From: Paenibacillus cymbidii
GTDB lineage: Bacteria > Bacillota > Bacilli > Paenibacillales > NBRC-103111
Assembly: GCF_004764705.1 (NCBI RefSeq)
Contig: NZ_SHLX01000029.1
Span: 1-64,000 of the forward strand
DNA: 64,000 bases
Reading direction: 5' to 3'
The notes beneath the pieces are model-generated. The model was not told where the DNA came from, did not search any database, and saw only the letters and a list, made by a program, of their open reading frames with translations. Made by a program: the position numbers and the translations under genes. The stretch's first letter is position 1. Every line of letters begins with the position of its first letter. Below are positions 52,751-60,954 of the stretch, one piece after another.

Positions 52751-52894
52751 ATGAACGACGTGAACAATCACCCGGAATTGCACGTGAACGAAGAACCGCG
52801 CAACGACTTTATGGATGTGGCTGTCGGGTTTGGCCTCATGTTCGGCGTTTGCCTCGTGATGGCGATCATTGCGACGATCATCAGCATGAGCTGA
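52751..52894 (+). CDS. Small single-helix membrane protein, YqzM-like
   Basis: A 47-residue protein. A hydrophilic N terminus (MNDVNNHPELHVNEEPRND) runs into one transmembrane helix (VGFGLMFGVCLVMAIIATII). The R-N-D-x-x-D-x-x-V-G-F junction and overall layout resemble the YqzM family of Bacillales, but the similarity is short. GGAGGG precedes the ATG, with a good promoter upstream and a strong terminator downstream, so it is a genuine independent transcript. Function unknown. Confidence 0.75.
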   Translation: MNDVNNHPELHVNEEPRNDFMDVAVGFGLMFGVCLVMAIIATIISMS

Positions 52895-52935
52895 ACGGTT
52901 CGCGGCCCGCATACGGCGAATCGACGAAAATCGCT

Positions 52936-52964
52936 TGCCCCCGACGGGGGCAGGCGTTTTTTTT
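52936..52964 (+). terminator. Terminator of the small membrane protein gene
   Basis: GCTTGCCCCC and GGGGGCAGGC pair around GAC and are followed by eight T. It is about 40 bases past the stop. Confidence 0.85.
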
Positions 52965-52996
52965 CGCCTGGTTTCAACCATCCGCTGCCGGTCCCG

Positions 52997-53599
52997 CTAC
53001 TTCCGGGCGTCCAGAATAAACATCGAGGCATCCTGCCCCATGAACAGATTGCGGCCGTGGTAGAACGTTTTGGACTGGATTTGTTTGTACCCGATTCCGG
53101 CCATTATTTCCGCAAGCTCGGCTTGATGAAACCCGTTGTGCACGATGTCGGAAGTTATCGCTTCGTTCTTGTCGAAATCGACGATCAGCAAATGCCCCTC
53201 ATCCTTGAGCACGTCGAACAATCGGGTCAAAACGAAGGCAACATCCGGAATGTGGAGGAGTACCTGGGCCATAAAGATGTAGTCGGCTTTCACATCCGCC
53301 AGGCTCTCCTTCTCCATGTCGAAGCATAATGTATCCGCATGCTGCAGCCGGGCATTGGCAATCTTTTGTTTGACTTGTTGAATCATATTCGGCGATGTAT
53401 CCAGAAACAGCATCGAATGAAACTCATTTATCAGGTTCATGCCGACAAGCCCCGTGCCGCATCCAAAATCGATCGCTTGCTTGCCGGCAGCGTCCGCAAC
53501 GTATTCGCGAATGGCATCGGACGATACTTTGGCGATCCGAATGCGTTCGGGAGTATCGTAAATCGTAGCGATCATTTCAAACTTGTCCGTATTCGCCAT
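52997..53599 (-). CDS. Class I SAM-dependent methyltransferase
   Basis: A 200-residue methyltransferase of the class I Rossmann fold. Motif I (SAM binding) is AIDFGCGTGLVGMNL, followed by the acidic residue after strand 2 (LFLDTSPNMI), and later motifs ADYIFMAQVLLHIPDV and GHLLIVDFDKNE. It resembles ubiE/SmtA-like small-molecule methyltransferases; substrate is unknown. The ATG at 53599 follows GGAGGG; the frame stays open 33 residues further upstream, but that part is translated hairpin repeat (ISHEKW motif) and not family sequence. It lies between a hairpin array and the YqzM-like gene. Confidence 0.85.
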   Translation of the reverse strand: MANTDKFEMIATIYDTPERIRIAKVSSDAIREYVADAAGKQAIDFGCGTGLVGMNLINEFHSMLFLDTSPNMIQQVKQKIANARLQHADTLCFDMEKESLADVKADYIFMAQVLLHIPDVAFVLTRLFDVLKDEGHLLIVDFDKNEAITSDIVHNGFHQAELAEIMAGIGYKQIQSKTFYHGRNLFMGQDASMFILDARK

Positions 53600-53626
53600 G
53601 ATGTCCCTCCGATCGGCTTGGACTTT

Positions 53627-53820
53627 CGAAATAGGCCATTTTTCATGGCTTATTTCGTCTAAAAGGGGCAGTCGCCTCAAAATAGCCAGTGTTTTCACTG
53701 GCTATTCGCGTCGATTTGCCCGGATTGGGGCTGTTTGACCGAAATAACCAGTGAAAACACTGGTTATTTTCGATGAGAGGGGCGAAACGGAGGAAATAAG
53801 CCATTTTTCATGGCTTATTT
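53627..53820. repeat. Composite of four strong hairpins
   Basis: Four near-perfect hairpins occupy the gap between the methyltransferase and dnaI: 53627-53657 (13-bp stem, one G-U), 53681-53706 (11 bp), 53742-53769 (12 bp) and 53794-53820 (11 bp). The outer two share the core ATAAGCCAT; the inner two share a CCAGTG core. AGGGGC follows hairpins 1 and 3. GATTGGGGCTG (53723 region) reappears inverted as CAGCCCCCAATC at 53831-53842. None has a T-run like a normal terminator. It is probably a mobile or regulatory intergenic repeat. Confidence 0.75.
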
Positions 53821-53840
53821 TTCCACCAAGCAGCCCCCAA

Positions 53841-54791
53841 TCAGCCGCTGCGCTTGTTTGCGCCGCGCACGTGCAGCACGTCGACGAACGGCCGGATCCG
53901 GTCCATGATCCGTTTGCCCCGGTCTTCGTCCTCGCCTTCGCGGCTCGTGAAGCTGAAGTGGCGCTCAAGCGCCGACAGTTCGTGATTGGACGTAAAAAAC
54001 GTCGGCTTCCGCTGCATCCGGTAATTGAGAATCGTCCCGAGCACATGGTCGCGCAGCCACGGGTTCAAATTTTCCGCCCCGATATCGTCGAAAATAAGCA
54101 GATCGGTCTCCTTGAGCATGTCGACCGTTTCCTTCAGCTTCTGCGGCTCTCCGAACATCGCTTTCAAATCCTCGGCGAAGTCCGGCATATACACGATCGC
54201 GCCGCTGCGGCCCGTTTTGGCCAACTCGTACAGCAAGTAGCACATCAGGAACGTTTTGCCCGTGCCGAGCGGCCCGACCAAATATAGGCCCTTGGGCATG
54301 AGGCCGCGCTCCTTCGTCTGGTCGATGTATTGCATCACGCCAAAGACGGCCTTGTTCCGCTCCTCGTCGAGCCCGAGAATTTCTTCCGCCGAGTAGCCTT
54401 GCGACAGCGAACGCTCGTCCACGTAGAAGCTGCGAATCCGGCTGCGTACGGCATCCTGCGATTCCTTGGCGGCGAACAGCACGCAGGCGGCCTGACGGTC
54501 GTACAGATGCGGCGCGCCTCCGTCATGTTCGACCGAAAGCACGGTGTAATGGCCGGGAAAATCGTTCGGGCACCGCTCCAGCCCCGGGCAGGCGGCGCAC
54601 GCTTTCGTTTCCTTCACATACTGGTACAGCTTGTTCATGTACGGCTTGAGCCGCTCATCGGTCAGCTCCGGATGTTCCCGGCGCCAATCCTGCAGCACCG
54701 GGTCGGCCAGCAGCCGTTTGCCCGTCGCTTCCGCCTGCTTCAGCAGCGATCCGCCGGACATTTGTTTGAGCACATCCGCCAACGACTCCAC
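53841..54791 (-). CDS. dnaI: Primosomal protein DnaI, helicase loader
   Basis: A 316-residue AAA+ ATPase that loads the replicative helicase onto DNA at oriC and at restart sites. The N-terminal helicase-binding domain carries a zinc-type cluster (CAACPGLERCPNDFPGH). The AAA+ core has Walker A GPLGTGKT, Walker B LLIFDDIGAE and the arginine-finger region near RDHVLGTILNYR. The start is GTG with GGGAGGAC upstream. It is 18 bases downstream of dnaB, the usual Bacillales dnaB-dnaI pair. Confidence 0.95.
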   Translation of the reverse strand: MESLADVLKQMSGGSLLKQAEATGKRLLADPVLQDWRREHPELTDERLKPYMNKLYQYVKETKACAACPGLERCPNDFPGHYTVLSVEHDGGAPHLYDRQAACVLFAAKESQDAVRSRIRSFYVDERSLSQGYSAEEILGLDEERNKAVFGVMQYIDQTKERGLMPKGLYLVGPLGTGKTFLMCYLLYELAKTGRSGAIVYMPDFAEDLKAMFGEPQKLKETVDMLKETDLLIFDDIGAENLNPWLRDHVLGTILNYRMQRKPTFFTSNHELSALERHFSFTSREGEDEDRGKRIMDRIRPFVDVLHVRGANKRSG

Positions 54792-54809
54792 GTGTGCGTC
54801 CTCCCCCCG

Positions 54810-56297
54810 CTATTTCCGGCCTTCGTCCAGCTTCTTGGCCAGCCGCCACATCTCTTCCCGCTCCTCGGCGGAAATCGGGTCCTGCCCGGCCGAATCGGCC
54901 ACCATCGGAATTTTCGGCTTCGCCGGCTGCCGCGATTGCCGCCGCGGCGAAGTCGCAACGGCGGGTTCCAGCGCTTTGGCCGCCGCCTGCTCGCGAAACC
55001 GCGATTTGACGCGAAAAAAGTCCACCGCCTGCTCGTAAGTCGCCACGCCGCGGCCAAGCAAATCGGCCGCCAGCTTGTCGACGGCAATTTCGGCCCAGGA
55101 ACGTTTCTCCGCCTGAATGAAATGAATGAGAACGTTGATGACTTCTTCGTTAAGCTTGTAGTTCAGATCGATTTTTTCGAACACGTCGAGCACGCTGCGC
55201 GGCACTGTTCCCGGGGCGAAAAACTTTTTCAGCACCAGCGTATACGGCTCGTTGCGCAGCATCGTGTTGTACTGGGTTTTGTCGCATTGGCCGGTAAATT
55301 TGTCGGGGATGGCGAGCAGGTAGCTCATTTCCACCGTTTTTTCTTCCGGGGGCGGCGTCGTGCCGGCTTCGCCGCCGGCCGTCTCCGCCTTGACCGCCGC
55401 CCGTTCGAACGACTCCTCGCGCCGCCGGCCCTGGCGATACACCAGGTTCGCCCGGTACTGCATCACGTCGGCCAACAGCTTGCCCGCTTCGTCGAATACC
55501 GCATCCTCGTCCAGCAGCCGGCACAGCTCCTGCTGCGACAGCCCGTATTTTTTGGCGATCATGTTGATGGCGGCCATCTGTTCGGGCTGGTAACGCAGCT
55601 GCTCAACGAACGCGCGGTTGCGCGAGCCGCGCGGGAAGCGGGCGATAATGTCGGCATATTGAAACGCGTGGCTCGTGACGTCCGGCACCGCAGCCGGTTT
55701 GCCGGCACTGGCAGCCTCCGCGAATACTTGCTCCAGCTCGTGGTCGACCACGTTCGAGCCGAGCTTGAACAGGTCGTAGAACGGCGTCGAAATGTTCTCC
55801 GCCTGCCCGCCCGCCAGCTCCGGCGGCGCCGCCGCAAGCAAATCCTCGCGCAGAAACAGCAGCGTATACTTGCCTACTTTGTCCCGCAGCAGCAGCGTCA
55901 GGTGATGGTTGGAAAAAAACTCGTACGGCGAAAGCGGCTGAAACAGCTTGTATTCGAACACCGTCTCTTCGCTTGCCTCCAAGTACCAACGCGACGTCTG
56001 CAGCAGCCCTACCGCTTCCAGCCGGGAAGCTTGCTCGGCCAGCGCCCTGCGTCCGCGTTCGCCCTGCTCCAGCTCCAGCAGCAGGAACAGCCGGCGCTGC
56101 TGCTCCAGCGCGGAATAACCGACCCTGTCGCCCGCCAACTGCTGGTATAGCGTCTGGTACAAGGCGATCGCCGCCCCGCCGAGCATCGGCTGATAAATCG
56201 AGCTGAGCATTTTATAATCGAGGCTGCCCAGCGAAAAATGCCGGTTGACGCAGTACCGATGCTGTTCCGTAAAATGCAGCATATTCGAAATCCGCAT
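54810..56297 (-). CDS. dnaB: Replication initiation and membrane attachment protein DnaB
   Basis: A 495-residue protein of the Firmicutes DnaB/DnaD group, which works with DnaD and DnaI to load the helicase and links the origin to the membrane. N-terminal domain 1 includes DYKMLSSIYQPMLGGAAIAL and LYQTLYQQ. The C-terminal YxxxIxxxW-type DDBH region near WAEIAVDKLAADLLGRGV and YEQAVDFFRVKSRFREQ matches DnaD-like helical repeats. The ATG at 56297 follows GGAG at 10 bases; an ATG 15 bases inside is possible. An Arg/Pro/Ala-rich low-complexity linker precedes the C terminus. It is co-transcribed with dnaI. Confidence 0.93.
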   Translation of the reverse strand: MRISNMLHFTEQHRYCVNRHFSLGSLDYKMLSSIYQPMLGGAAIALYQTLYQQLAGDRVGYSALEQQRRLFLLLELEQGERGRRALAEQASRLEAVGLLQTSRWYLEASEETVFEYKLFQPLSPYEFFSNHHLTLLLRDKVGKYTLLFLREDLLAAAPPELAGGQAENISTPFYDLFKLGSNVVDHELEQVFAEAASAGKPAAVPDVTSHAFQYADIIARFPRGSRNRAFVEQLRYQPEQMAAINMIAKKYGLSQQELCRLLDEDAVFDEAGKLLADVMQYRANLVYRQGRRREESFERAAVKAETAGGEAGTTPPPEEKTVEMSYLLAIPDKFTGQCDKTQYNTMLRNEPYTLVLKKFFAPGTVPRSVLDVFEKIDLNYKLNEEVINVLIHFIQAEKRSWAEIAVDKLAADLLGRGVATYEQAVDFFRVKSRFREQAAAKALEPAVATSPRRQSRQPAKPKIPMVADSAGQDPISAEEREEMWRLAKKLDEGRK

Positions 56298-56430
56298 TCG
56301 AATCGAACTCCATCCTGACAAAGTCTGTACCTTCTATTGTATCATACATTGGCAAGCGAGCGCCGCCTTCGAAAGACCCGAAAGACGCCAAATAACCCCA
56401 CGGCGTGGGGCGTGGCATCCTTATTGAAGG

Positions 56431-56727
56431 CTAAAACATTTTGTAGCCTTTGACGCGCAGTTGGCGAATCGTGTAGCCTCCCACGATCGCGCCGCCGAGG
56501 CCGCAGAGCAGCGGCACCATGTCCGTCCACTTGTAGCCAAGCAAATTCGCCGAAACCGTGACGCTCGAATCCCACGAAAAAACAATGATCACTCCAATGA
56601 CGATGACGTATAAATAAATCGGCAGCCACGTCGTCTTGAGCAGCATGTTGACGATGAAGCCAAGACCGAAAAAGATGCAAAAGCTGAGCACAATGAGCAC
56701 AATGACCGGCAGTATGCCAAGAATCAT
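56431..56727 (-). CDS. yuiB: YuiB-like small membrane protein
   Basis: A 98-residue membrane protein with three predicted helices: GILPVIVLIVLSFCIFFGLG, WLPIYLYVIVIGVIIVFSW and a C-terminal helix around LCGLGGAIVGGYTI. It matches YuiB of Bacillales, a conserved protein of unknown function encoded near yumB-type NADH dehydrogenase genes, and NDH-2 is about 1.4 kb away here. The ATG at 56727 follows GGGAGG; the frame extends 57 residues upstream across the divergent promoter of hemQ and is not coding there. It is divergent from hemQ. Confidence 0.8.
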   Translation of the reverse strand: MILGILPVIVLIVLSFCIFFGLGFIVNMLLKTTWLPIYLYVIVIGVIIVFSWDSSVTVSANLLGYKWTDMVPLLCGLGGAIVGGYTIRQLRVKGYKMF

Positions 56728-56880
56728 GGAGCGAACCTCCCGCCAGGCTCCGCCTTCGGGCGAAGCTTCCTCGCGCGCCGTCCGTGCGGGAACGGCGCTT
56801 TCCGCATTATTGTAACGCAGCGGCGGGAGCGAAGTAAAGCCGCGCGGGTTTGTCGATTGTGTGACGAAGCGGACGAGTGT

Positions 56881-56910
56881 TTGAAGTTGGTCCGCCATAT
56901 CGCGTACAAT
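56881..56910 (+). promoter_or_regulatory. Sigma-A-type promoter of hemQ
   Basis: TTGAAG (56881-56886) and TACAAT (56905-56910) are separated by 18 bases, about 54 bases before the hemQ start. Confidence 0.6.
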
Positions 56911-56963
56911 GGGGGAAATACGGCCGCACGGCCTGAATTTGCTACAGACAAGGAGCGAATACG

Positions 56964-57710
56964 ATGAGCGAAGCGGTACAAACGTTGGACGGCTGGTATG
57001 CGCTGCACGATTTCCGCCTTATCAATTGGTCGTCATGGAAATACGTAAGCGCCCAAGAGCGCCGGCAGGCGCAGGAGGAGCTGCAGAGCTTCCTGAACGA
57101 CTGGCAAACGGTCGAAAACGACAAAAAAGGCAGCACGGCGGTTTACAGCGTCGTCGGGCAGAAAGCCGACTTCGGCTTCATGCACCTGCGCGAGACGCTG
57201 GAAGAGCTGAACGAGCTGGAGACGGCGTTCAACAAAAGCGCGTTCGCCCAGCACACCGTCCCGGCCTATTCGTATGTATCGGTTGTGGAGCTGAGCAGCT
57301 ACATGGCCAAGCCGGGCGTCGACCCGATGAGCGACCCCGAATTGGTGGCGCGGCTCAAGCCGACCTTGCCGAAAGCGAACCATATGTGTTTCTACCCGAT
57401 GAACAAGCGCCGCGAAGGCAACGACAACTGGTACATGCTCGGCATCGACGAGCGCCGCGCGATGATGCGCAGCCACGGCATGATCGGCCGCAGCTACGCC
57501 GGCAGAGTGAAGCAGATCATAACCGGCTCCGTCGGCTTCGACGACTGGGAATGGGGCGTTACGCTGTTCGCGGACGACGCGCTCAATTTCAAGAAGCTGG
57601 TGTACGAGATGCGTTTCGACGAAGTGAGCGCCCGCTACGGCGAGTTCGGCGAATTCTACGTCGGCAACTTGCTGACGCCGGCCAAATTCGAATCGCTGCT
57701 GCATGTGTAA
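56964..57710 (+). CDS. hemQ: Coproheme decarboxylase (chlorite dismutase-like HemQ)
   Basis: A 248-residue enzyme of the last step of the Gram-positive coproporphyrin-dependent heme pathway, oxidatively decarboxylating coproheme III to protoheme with H2O2. Family features include the N-terminal TLDGWYALHDFRLINW, the catalytic Tyr in CFYPMNKRREGNDNWYML and the proximal His in RSHGMIGRSYAGRV. The loop Arg of true chlorite dismutases is not evident, consistent with HemQ. A spaced GGAG-type site precedes the ATG, and a promoter lies 54 bases upstream. It is followed by a bidirectional terminator and converges with the NDH-2 operon. Confidence 0.94.
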   Translation: MSEAVQTLDGWYALHDFRLINWSSWKYVSAQERRQAQEELQSFLNDWQTVENDKKGSTAVYSVVGQKADFGFMHLRETLEELNELETAFNKSAFAQHTVPAYSYVSVVELSSYMAKPGVDPMSDPELVARLKPTLPKANHMCFYPMNKRREGNDNWYMLGIDERRAMMRSHGMIGRSYAGRVKQIITGSVGFDDWEWGVTLFADDALNFKKLVYEMRFDEVSARYGEFGEFYVGNLLTPAKFESLLHV

Positions 57711-57722
57711 CGCTAATAAATA

Positions 57723-57767
57723 CGGCTGCCCGGCGCACCAAAGTGCCGCAGGCAGCCGTTATTTTAT
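57723..57767. terminator. Bidirectional terminator between hemQ and the NDH-2 pair
   Basis: CGGCTGCC (57723-57730) and GGCAGCCG (57751-57758) with an inner GGCGCAC/GTGCCG stem form one long hairpin. The plus strand continues into TTATTTTATT, and the minus strand into TATTTATTAG, so it serves both converging transcripts. Confidence 0.75.
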
Positions 57768-57769
57768 TC

Positions 57770-58102
57770 CTACTCATCGTCTTCCGCGTCCGCTGCCAGA
57801 GCCGCCTTTTCGTTCAAATAGCGCTCCGTATCGCGGTCCCGCTGTCGTCCCTTTTCCTTCAACCGTTCGATTGCCGGCAAAATCAGGATGTCGATTTCCT
57901 TCTGTACCGTATAAACGAGATCGTAGCGGCTGTTCGCTTCGAGGAAATGGCCAACTTCGATCAACGCGTTATACCGGTCCAGCTCTTCGCGGGTCAACAG
58001 GCCGCGCACCTGTACGCTGCAATGACGCAACCGCTCCGCCCCCTTCGCTCTTACGGAAAAACGGCCCGCCGCAAACCACGACGGGGCCGTATTCATCTGC
58101 AA
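57770..58102 (-). CDS. Small hypothetical protein downstream of NDH-2
   Basis: A 110-residue protein, with no recognised family. The N-terminal 30 residues are mixed; the middle (TREELDRYNALIEVGHFLEA) and the end (EIDILILPAIERLKEKGRQRD, then an acidic tail EDDE) look helical. It begins 5 bases after the NDH-2 stop, so it is probably co-translated, but its own ribosome site is weak and its start (58102 or 58096) is uncertain. Function unknown; link to NDH-2 is positional only. Confidence 0.5.
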   Translation of the reverse strand: MQMNTAPSWFAAGRFSVRAKGAERLRHCSVQVRGLLTREELDRYNALIEVGHFLEANSRYDLVYTVQKEIDILILPAIERLKEKGRQRDRDTERYLNEKAALAADAEDDE

Positions 58103-58107
58103 ATTTT

Positions 58108-59304
58108 TTAGAAAAACTTGCCTTTCTTGATCACGAGCGGGATGCCGCCAATGATATACAGGTAACGCAGGTCAATCGCTTTCTTCATCAGGGACGCCGA
58201 GAAGCCTTTGATCTTCGAGCTGCCGACGACGCCGACGGCTTCGTTCTTGCCGAGCGAAGCAACGGTGCCTTTATTGCTGAACTTGAACGACTTGGGTGCG
58301 GTATTGCGGATCGAAGCGACAAGGTTGTGCGCGACAACGTCGCCCTGCTGCGTCGCAATTTGCGCCGTTGGCGGATAAGGACGTCCCTCGTCGTTCATGA
58401 CGATCGAACAATCGCCGACCACATACACGTTATCGTACTCGTTCGTGCGCAAATATTGATCGACCTTCACGCGGCCTCTCGCCGTTTCGAACCCGGCTTC
58501 CTCCAGAATCCGGTTGCCGCGCACGCCGCCTGTCCAGATGACGGTCGACGATTTGATCACTTCGCCGTTCGCCAGCACGACGCCATCCTGCGTGCATTCC
58601 TTGATCGCCGTGGAAAATTTGAAAATGACGCCCTTGTTCGTAAGCGCGTTGATCGCGTATTCGACGAGATCGGTCGGGAAACCCGGCGGAAGCGCGGTTG
58701 GCGCCGCCTCGACGTTGTAAATTTTGACGAGCGACGGGTCGACGTCAAATTCCTTGCATAATTCGGGAACGCGATCGGCCAGCTCGCCGACGAACTCGAT
58801 CCCGGTGAAGCCGGCACCGCCGACGACAAAGGTCAAGTAGTCCTTGCGGAACGGCTCGCGCTTGTATTTGGCGAATTGATATTCGATATGCTCGCGGATG
58901 AAGCGCACGCTGTTGATGCTGCGAATGTTCATCGCATAATCGAGCAAGCCCGGAATGCCGAACGTTTCCGGCTCGCCGCCGAGGCCGATGACCAAATAAT
59001 CGTAGGACAGCGTGCTGTCGGCGAGAATAATTTTTTTCTCCTGCGGCTTGATTTGCAGTACCGTCGCTTTCACGAAATCGACTTTGAACTCGTCGATCAG
59101 CTTCGAGATGTCGACCCGCGCCTTCTCCGGGTTGTCCGTGCCCGCGGCAGGCATGTGCAGGTGAGTGGTGATATAGTGATAGTCGTGCTTATTGACAAGC
59201 GTAACGTCCGCTTCATTGTAATTAAGCTCTTTCTGCAGCCTTATGGCCGTGACAATTCCGCCGTATCCGGCTCCCAAAATGACGATTCTAGGTATTCGGC
59301 TCAT
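58108..59304 (-). CDS. Type II NADH dehydrogenase (NDH-2, YumB type)
   Basis: A 398-residue peripheral membrane flavoprotein that oxidises NADH and reduces menaquinone without pumping protons. The FAD-binding motif is IVILGAGYGGIVTAIRLQ, and the NADH-binding motif is FVVGGAGFTGIEFVGELADR. VYVVGDCSIVMNDEGRPYPPTAQIATQQGD is the conserved quinone-proximal segment (the AQxAxQ motif). The C terminus has a short amphipathic membrane-anchoring stretch (RYLYIIGGIPLVIKKGKFF). The ATG at 59304 is favoured over 59316 because GGGAT lies at a workable distance. A Rex-like operator lies upstream. Confidence 0.93.
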   Translation of the reverse strand: MSRIPRIVILGAGYGGIVTAIRLQKELNYNEADVTLVNKHDYHYITTHLHMPAAGTDNPEKARVDISKLIDEFKVDFVKATVLQIKPQEKKIILADSTLSYDYLVIGLGGEPETFGIPGLLDYAMNIRSINSVRFIREHIEYQFAKYKREPFRKDYLTFVVGGAGFTGIEFVGELADRVPELCKEFDVDPSLVKIYNVEAAPTALPPGFPTDLVEYAINALTNKGVIFKFSTAIKECTQDGVVLANGEVIKSSTVIWTGGVRGNRILEEAGFETARGRVKVDQYLRTNEYDNVYVVGDCSIVMNDEGRPYPPTAQIATQQGDVVAHNLVASIRNTAPKSFKFSNKGTVASLGKNEAVGVVGSSKIKGFSASLMKKAIDLRYLYIIGGIPLVIKKGKFF

Positions 59305-59717
59305 CTCGTATCCCATCCCGTGGCTTATGTTTTTATACGATTAAACATTTGTGAAAAATTACACAATGGCCGGCGAAAAAATACAAGCAAGCCTAGTTTG
59401 CACGGGGAAGAGCGAAAATATATCCGGACCCGTCGACATCCATTGGGCAACGTTTCGACAAAGTTAATCAATCTTATGAAATGATATACCGTTTCCAGGC
59501 AAATAGCAAGCGTCAATTTGCCGGCTGAGGGCGCATAAATGCTGCCGAATTCGGGGAAACGAGCCGTTTTTCAGCTTAAATCATGGAATAAGCGGGAATG
59601 ATGCAATTGTCGCTTTCTTTTCATAATATGTGAGCTATTTAAGGTTTCATTCCCGCTCCGTTACGTTTATAATGGAAACCAATGAAATGGATTCTCAATT
59701 AGAGGAGTGTTTGTTCC
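59305..59717. other. Divergent intergenic region between NDH-2 and yumC
   Basis: 413 bases without a gene. It contains the Rex-like operator at 59349-59366. A TATAAT at about 59670 ahead of yumC could be its -10, with only a weak TTTCAT as -35. Confidence 0.5.
59349..59366. promoter_or_regulatory. Rex (redox-sensing repressor) operator-like site
   Basis: TTGTGAAAAATTACACAA is an 18-base near-palindrome agreeing with the Rex consensus TTGTGAA-n4-TTCACAA at all but one arm position. It lies 45 bases upstream of the NDH-2 start. Rex responds to the NADH/NAD+ ratio and represses ndh in Bacillus subtilis, so the site fits the gene. Confidence 0.75.
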
Positions 59718-60719
59718 GTGTCCGTACAGGAAAGGCAAGACGGGATGGTCGATATTATCGTAATCGGCGGCGGCCCTGCGGGCATGTTCGCCGCATTCTA
59801 CGGCGGCATGCGCCAGGCGAGCGTCAAACTGATCGAAAGCATGCCGCAGCTGGGCGGCCAGCTTGCCGCGCTGTATCCGGAGAAATACATATACGACGTG
59901 GCTGGCTTCCCGAAAGTTCGCGCGCAGGAGCTCGTCGACAATCTGCGACAGCAAATGTCGCTATTCCCGACGGACATCCGCCTGGAAGAGAAGGTCATGC
60001 AAGTGGAGAAACGAGCCGAGCGCCACTTCGTCGTCACCACCGACAAAGGCGTGCACGAAGGCCGTGCTGTCATCATTACCGCCGGCGTCGGCGCTTTCGA
60101 GCCGCGCCGTCTCGAGCTGCCGGAAGCGGCGCAATTCGAGAAGCGCAACCTGCACTACTTCGTCAGCGATTTGAACATGTTCGCCGGCAAACGCGTGCTC
60201 ATCAGCGGCGGCGGCGATTCCGCGGTCGACTGGGCGCTTATGCTGGAGCCGATCGCCAAGGAAGTGACGCTCATCCACCGTCGCGACAAATTCCGCGCCC
60301 ACGAGCACAGCGTCGACAACCTGATGAAATCGGCGGTCAAAGTCCGGACACCGAAAGAAATCACTTCTTTGCACGGCACGGGCGATATTTCGCAAGTGAC
60401 GATTCAGGACTGCAAATCGGGCGAATCGGAAACGTTCGACATCGATGCGGTGATCGTCAACTTCGGTTTTATTTCCTCGCTCGGGCCGATTTCCGAATGG
60501 GGTCTCGAAATCGAGGGCGGTTCGATCATCGTCGATCCCCGCATGGAGACGAGCATTCCCGGCTTGTTCGCAGCCGGCGACATTACGACTTACCCGGGCA
60601 AACTGAAGCTGATCGCCGTCGGTTTCGGCGAAGCGCCAACCGCCGTCAACAACGCGAAAGTGTACATCGATCCCGACGCCAAGCTTTCACCGGGACACAG
60701 CAGCAACATGAAGTTTTGA
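59718..60719 (+). CDS. yumC: Ferredoxin/flavodoxin-NADP+ reductase type 2 (YumC)
   Basis: A 333-residue flavoenzyme that transfers electrons between NADPH and ferredoxin or flavodoxin. It belongs to the thioredoxin-reductase-like type-2 FNR group. The FAD motif is IIVIGGGPAGMFAAFYGG and the NADPH motif VLISGGGDSAVDWALML. There is no CxxC redox pair, which distinguishes it from thioredoxin reductase. The C-terminal ITTYPGKLKLIAVGFGEAP and a tail that covers the flavin are as in YumC. The start is GTG with AGAGGAG 10 bases upstream. It is divergent from NDH-2. Confidence 0.93.
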   Translation: MSVQERQDGMVDIIVIGGGPAGMFAAFYGGMRQASVKLIESMPQLGGQLAALYPEKYIYDVAGFPKVRAQELVDNLRQQMSLFPTDIRLEEKVMQVEKRAERHFVVTTDKGVHEGRAVIITAGVGAFEPRRLELPEAAQFEKRNLHYFVSDLNMFAGKRVLISGGGDSAVDWALMLEPIAKEVTLIHRRDKFRAHEHSVDNLMKSAVKVRTPKEITSLHGTGDISQVTIQDCKSGESETFDIDAVIVNFGFISSLGPISEWGLEIEGGSIIVDPRMETSIPGLFAAGDITTYPGKLKLIAVGFGEAPTAVNNAKVYIDPDAKLSPGHSSNMKF

Positions 60720-60954
60720 TTGCCGCCCTGATCGGCGTATGACAGCCAATGGCACGCTCTCCACAGGCACGAACAGGAGGCGCTGCCGTTGGCTGTTTCA
60801 TTATGCCCCGCCGGCGCGACCGGATCTGCCGCCTGTACGTATGCCCGTCTTAAGGCACCGCTTTCATGCACTCGTTCACGCGCGGCGACAATCGTGATAT
60901 AATACTCGCGTCCGATCTTTTATTGCCACTATATCCCATCCTGCTTATTGGGTG

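Noticed and set aside
53600..53698. 33-residue N-terminal extension of the methyltransferase
   Set aside because: It is translated hairpin repeat sequence, and the ATG at 53599 has its own GGAGGG site.
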